Below are positions 5,763 through 6,902 of a stretch of DNA of 6,902 nucleotides, in pieces. A program made the translations under genes and the position numbers. This DNA is from an uncultured Selenomonadales bacterium (GTDB taxonomy: Bacteria > Bacillota_C > Negativicutes > Selenomonadales > Selenomonadaceae). The stretch covers positions 1 through 6,902 of the forward strand of contig CALCTX010000056.1 of NCBI GenBank assembly GCA_937907035.1, written 5' to 3'. Under the pieces are notes generated by a model that searched no databases, had not been told where the DNA came from, and saw nothing but the letters and a program-made list of their open reading frames with translations. Every line of letters starts with the position of its first letter. Position 1 is the stretch's first letter.

Positions 5763-6837
5763 GGTTCGTCCGGTAACCGCTGATTATGATATTTTGATAG
5801 ATACAGATGTTCTTGACGAATTGAAAGCATTTATCAAAAACGGGGCATATTCAAGCAAAGCTTTGATCGTTTCCGATTCCAATGTCGGTAAGTTGTATGG
5901 TAAGACGATCAAAGATATTATTAAGGAAGCGGGATTAACTCCGTTGTTACATCTTATTAAGGCTGGGGAAATGTCAAAGACATTGAAATGTGCTGATGAG
6001 ATTTTTACCTTGGCTATTGAAAACGGATTAGATCGCCGTTCTTTGATAATTGCTTTAGGCGGCGGAGTTGTTGGAGATCTGACGGGTTTTATAGCTGCAA
6101 CCTATATGCGTGGGGTTCCGTTTCTGCAGATTCCGACCAGTTTATTGGCACAAGTCGATTCCAGTGTTGGCGGTAAGGTTGCGGTTAATCATCGGTTGGG
6201 GAAAAATCTTATCGGCGCGTTTTATCAGCCGGAAGCTGTGTTTATCAATTTAAATTTCTTAAAGACATTGCCCAAACGGGAGATTTATACCGGACTGGGT
6301 GAGATCGTTAAATATGGCATAATTTATGATGAAGACTTTTTCCGCTTTTTGGAAGATAATGTTGATAAAATATTGGCTTTGGATGATAAAACAATTGAAC
6401 ATGTTATTGCACGGTCGTGTGAGATCAAAGCGGAAGTTGTGAGTCAGGATGAAAAGGAAAACGGTCTGCGTGCGATACTAAATTTTGGTCATACCGTTGG
6501 CCATACCATTGAAAAAGAGACCCATTATATGCGATATAATCATGGAGAGGCGGTAGCAGTCGGTATTCAGGCAGCAACTGCTATCAGTTTAAAATTAGGG
6601 ATGATCGATGTTGCGGTGCAAAAACGTATAACGGCATTGATTTCAGCTTTCCATTTGCCTTTAAGGGCGGAAGGGTGTCAGGTGGATAATATGATCGAGG
6701 ACTTGTTCCATGATAAAAAGACTGTTAACGGAACGATCAAATGGGTGTTGATCGATAAAATTGGTCATACAGTTATGCGAAAAGACGTTCCGCTTGAAAT
6801 TGTCAGAGAAGCGATAGAAGGATGTATCGGTCAATGA
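5749..6837 (+). CDS. aroB: 3-dehydroquinate synthase
   Basis: This enzyme converts 3-deoxy-arabino-heptulosonate 7-phosphate to 3-dehydroquinate, the second shikimate step, using NAD and a divalent metal (zinc or cobalt). The protein has 362 residues, normal for bacterial AroB. GGGVVGD at 104-110 is the NAD-binding glycine motif, and DSSVGGK at 137-143 with KN at 152-153 forms the substrate and phosphate region. Metal ligands are E185 in GLGEIVKYG, H248 in NFGHTVGHT and H265 in NHGEAVAVG. These sit one position beyond the E. coli equivalents. The ATG at 5749 gives the expected N-terminus and overlaps aroK by 14 bases, implying tight coupling. It is the last complete gene in the window. No hairpin-plus-T-run terminator is visible after its TGA, so some transcription may continue into the next gene. 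Confidence 0.97.
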   Translation: MRKVEVRPVTADYDILIDTDVLDELKAFIKNGAYSSKALIVSDSNVGKLYGKTIKDIIKEAGLTPLLHLIKAGEMSKTLKCADEIFTLAIENGLDRRSLIIALGGGVVGDLTGFIAATYMRGVPFLQIPTSLLAQVDSSVGGKVAVNHRLGKNLIGAFYQPEAVFINLNFLKTLPKREIYTGLGEIVKYGIIYDEDFFRFLEDNVDKILALDDKTIEHVIARSCEIKAEVVSQDEKENGLRAILNFGHTVGHTIEKETHYMRYNHGEAVAVGIQAATAISLKLGMIDVAVQKRITALISAFHLPLRAEGCQVDNMIEDLFHDKKTVNGTIKWVLIDKIGHTVMRKDVPLEIVREAIEGCIGQ

Positions 6838-6838
6838 T

Positions 6839-6867
6839 TTGCGGGTTTTCGGAGCATATGATATAAT
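6839..6867 (+). promoter_or_regulatory. Candidate sigma-A promoter downstream of aroB
   Basis: TATAAT at 6862-6867 is a perfect -10 box, separated by exactly 17 bases from TTGCGG at 6839-6844, which keeps the TTG of the -35 consensus. It begins two bases after the aroB stop. Transcription would start near 6874, about 28 bases before the likely next start codon. The -35 is weak in its second half. Confidence 0.5.
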
Positions 6868-6885
6868 AACATAGTTAGTTTATTT

Positions 6886-6894
6886 AAAAAGGGG
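6886..6894 (+). promoter_or_regulatory. Shine-Dalgarno site of a gene starting at the window edge
   Basis: AAAAAGGGG at 6886-6894 is a purine-rich ribosome-binding candidate with no start codon inside the window at a suitable distance. The final base, A at 6902, is seven bases beyond it and could be the first base of an ATG. The gene itself is out of view, so nothing can be said of its product. Confidence 0.45.
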
Positions 6895-6902
6895 CGTTCT
6901 TA

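Noticed and set aside
6838..6902. Intrinsic terminator after aroB
   Set aside because: No GC-rich hairpin followed by a T-run could be found; the region looks like a promoter instead.

Overview
The window reads as a chromosomal housekeeping segment of a Bacillota-type (low-to-mid G+C, Gram-positive lineage) bacterium, probably an anaerobe. The evidence is a B12-binding-type radical SAM protein followed by its DUF2344 partner and an RNase G/E-family nuclease, strong GGAGG-like Shine-Dalgarno sites before every gene, a GTG start, and protein sequences closest in style to Clostridia/Negativicutes. Negativicutes is my best guess, but the genus cannot be fixed from sequence alone. There is no sign of phage, insertion sequences, CRISPR, tRNA or rRNA.

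Layout: six plus-strand genes are packed almost end to end. Positions 1-74 are an AT-rich leader with a plausible sigma-A promoter. Then come a TIGR03960-type radical SAM protein (75-1934), a TIGR03936/DUF2344 radical-SAM-linked protein (1927-2610, 8-nt overlap), ribonuclease G (2628-4070, GTG start), chorismate synthase aroC (4096-5223), shikimate kinase aroK (5226-5762) and 3-dehydroquinate synthase aroB (5749-6837, 14-nt overlap). The last 65 bases carry a good -35/-10 pair and a Shine-Dalgarno site that appear to serve a gene starting at or just beyond the window edge. There is no recognisable intrinsic terminator anywhere, so the six genes are probably one transcription unit.

How the genes work together: the set has two halves. 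The first three genes are an RNA-related block, in which two uncharacterised proteins travel with RNase G. In many Firmicutes, as I recall, this trio is followed by rplU-prp-rpmA. The last three genes encode steps 2 (aroB), 5 (aroK) and 7 (aroC) of the shikimate pathway to chorismate, in reverse order of the pathway. Catalytic residues look intact in every recognised enzyme.

I found no obviously new defence or mobile system. The most interesting content is the functionally unassigned radical SAM/DUF2344 pair, which here is split into two overlapping genes next to an RNase. Also worth a look are the junction that places aro genes directly after rng, and a change in codon use inside the first gene.
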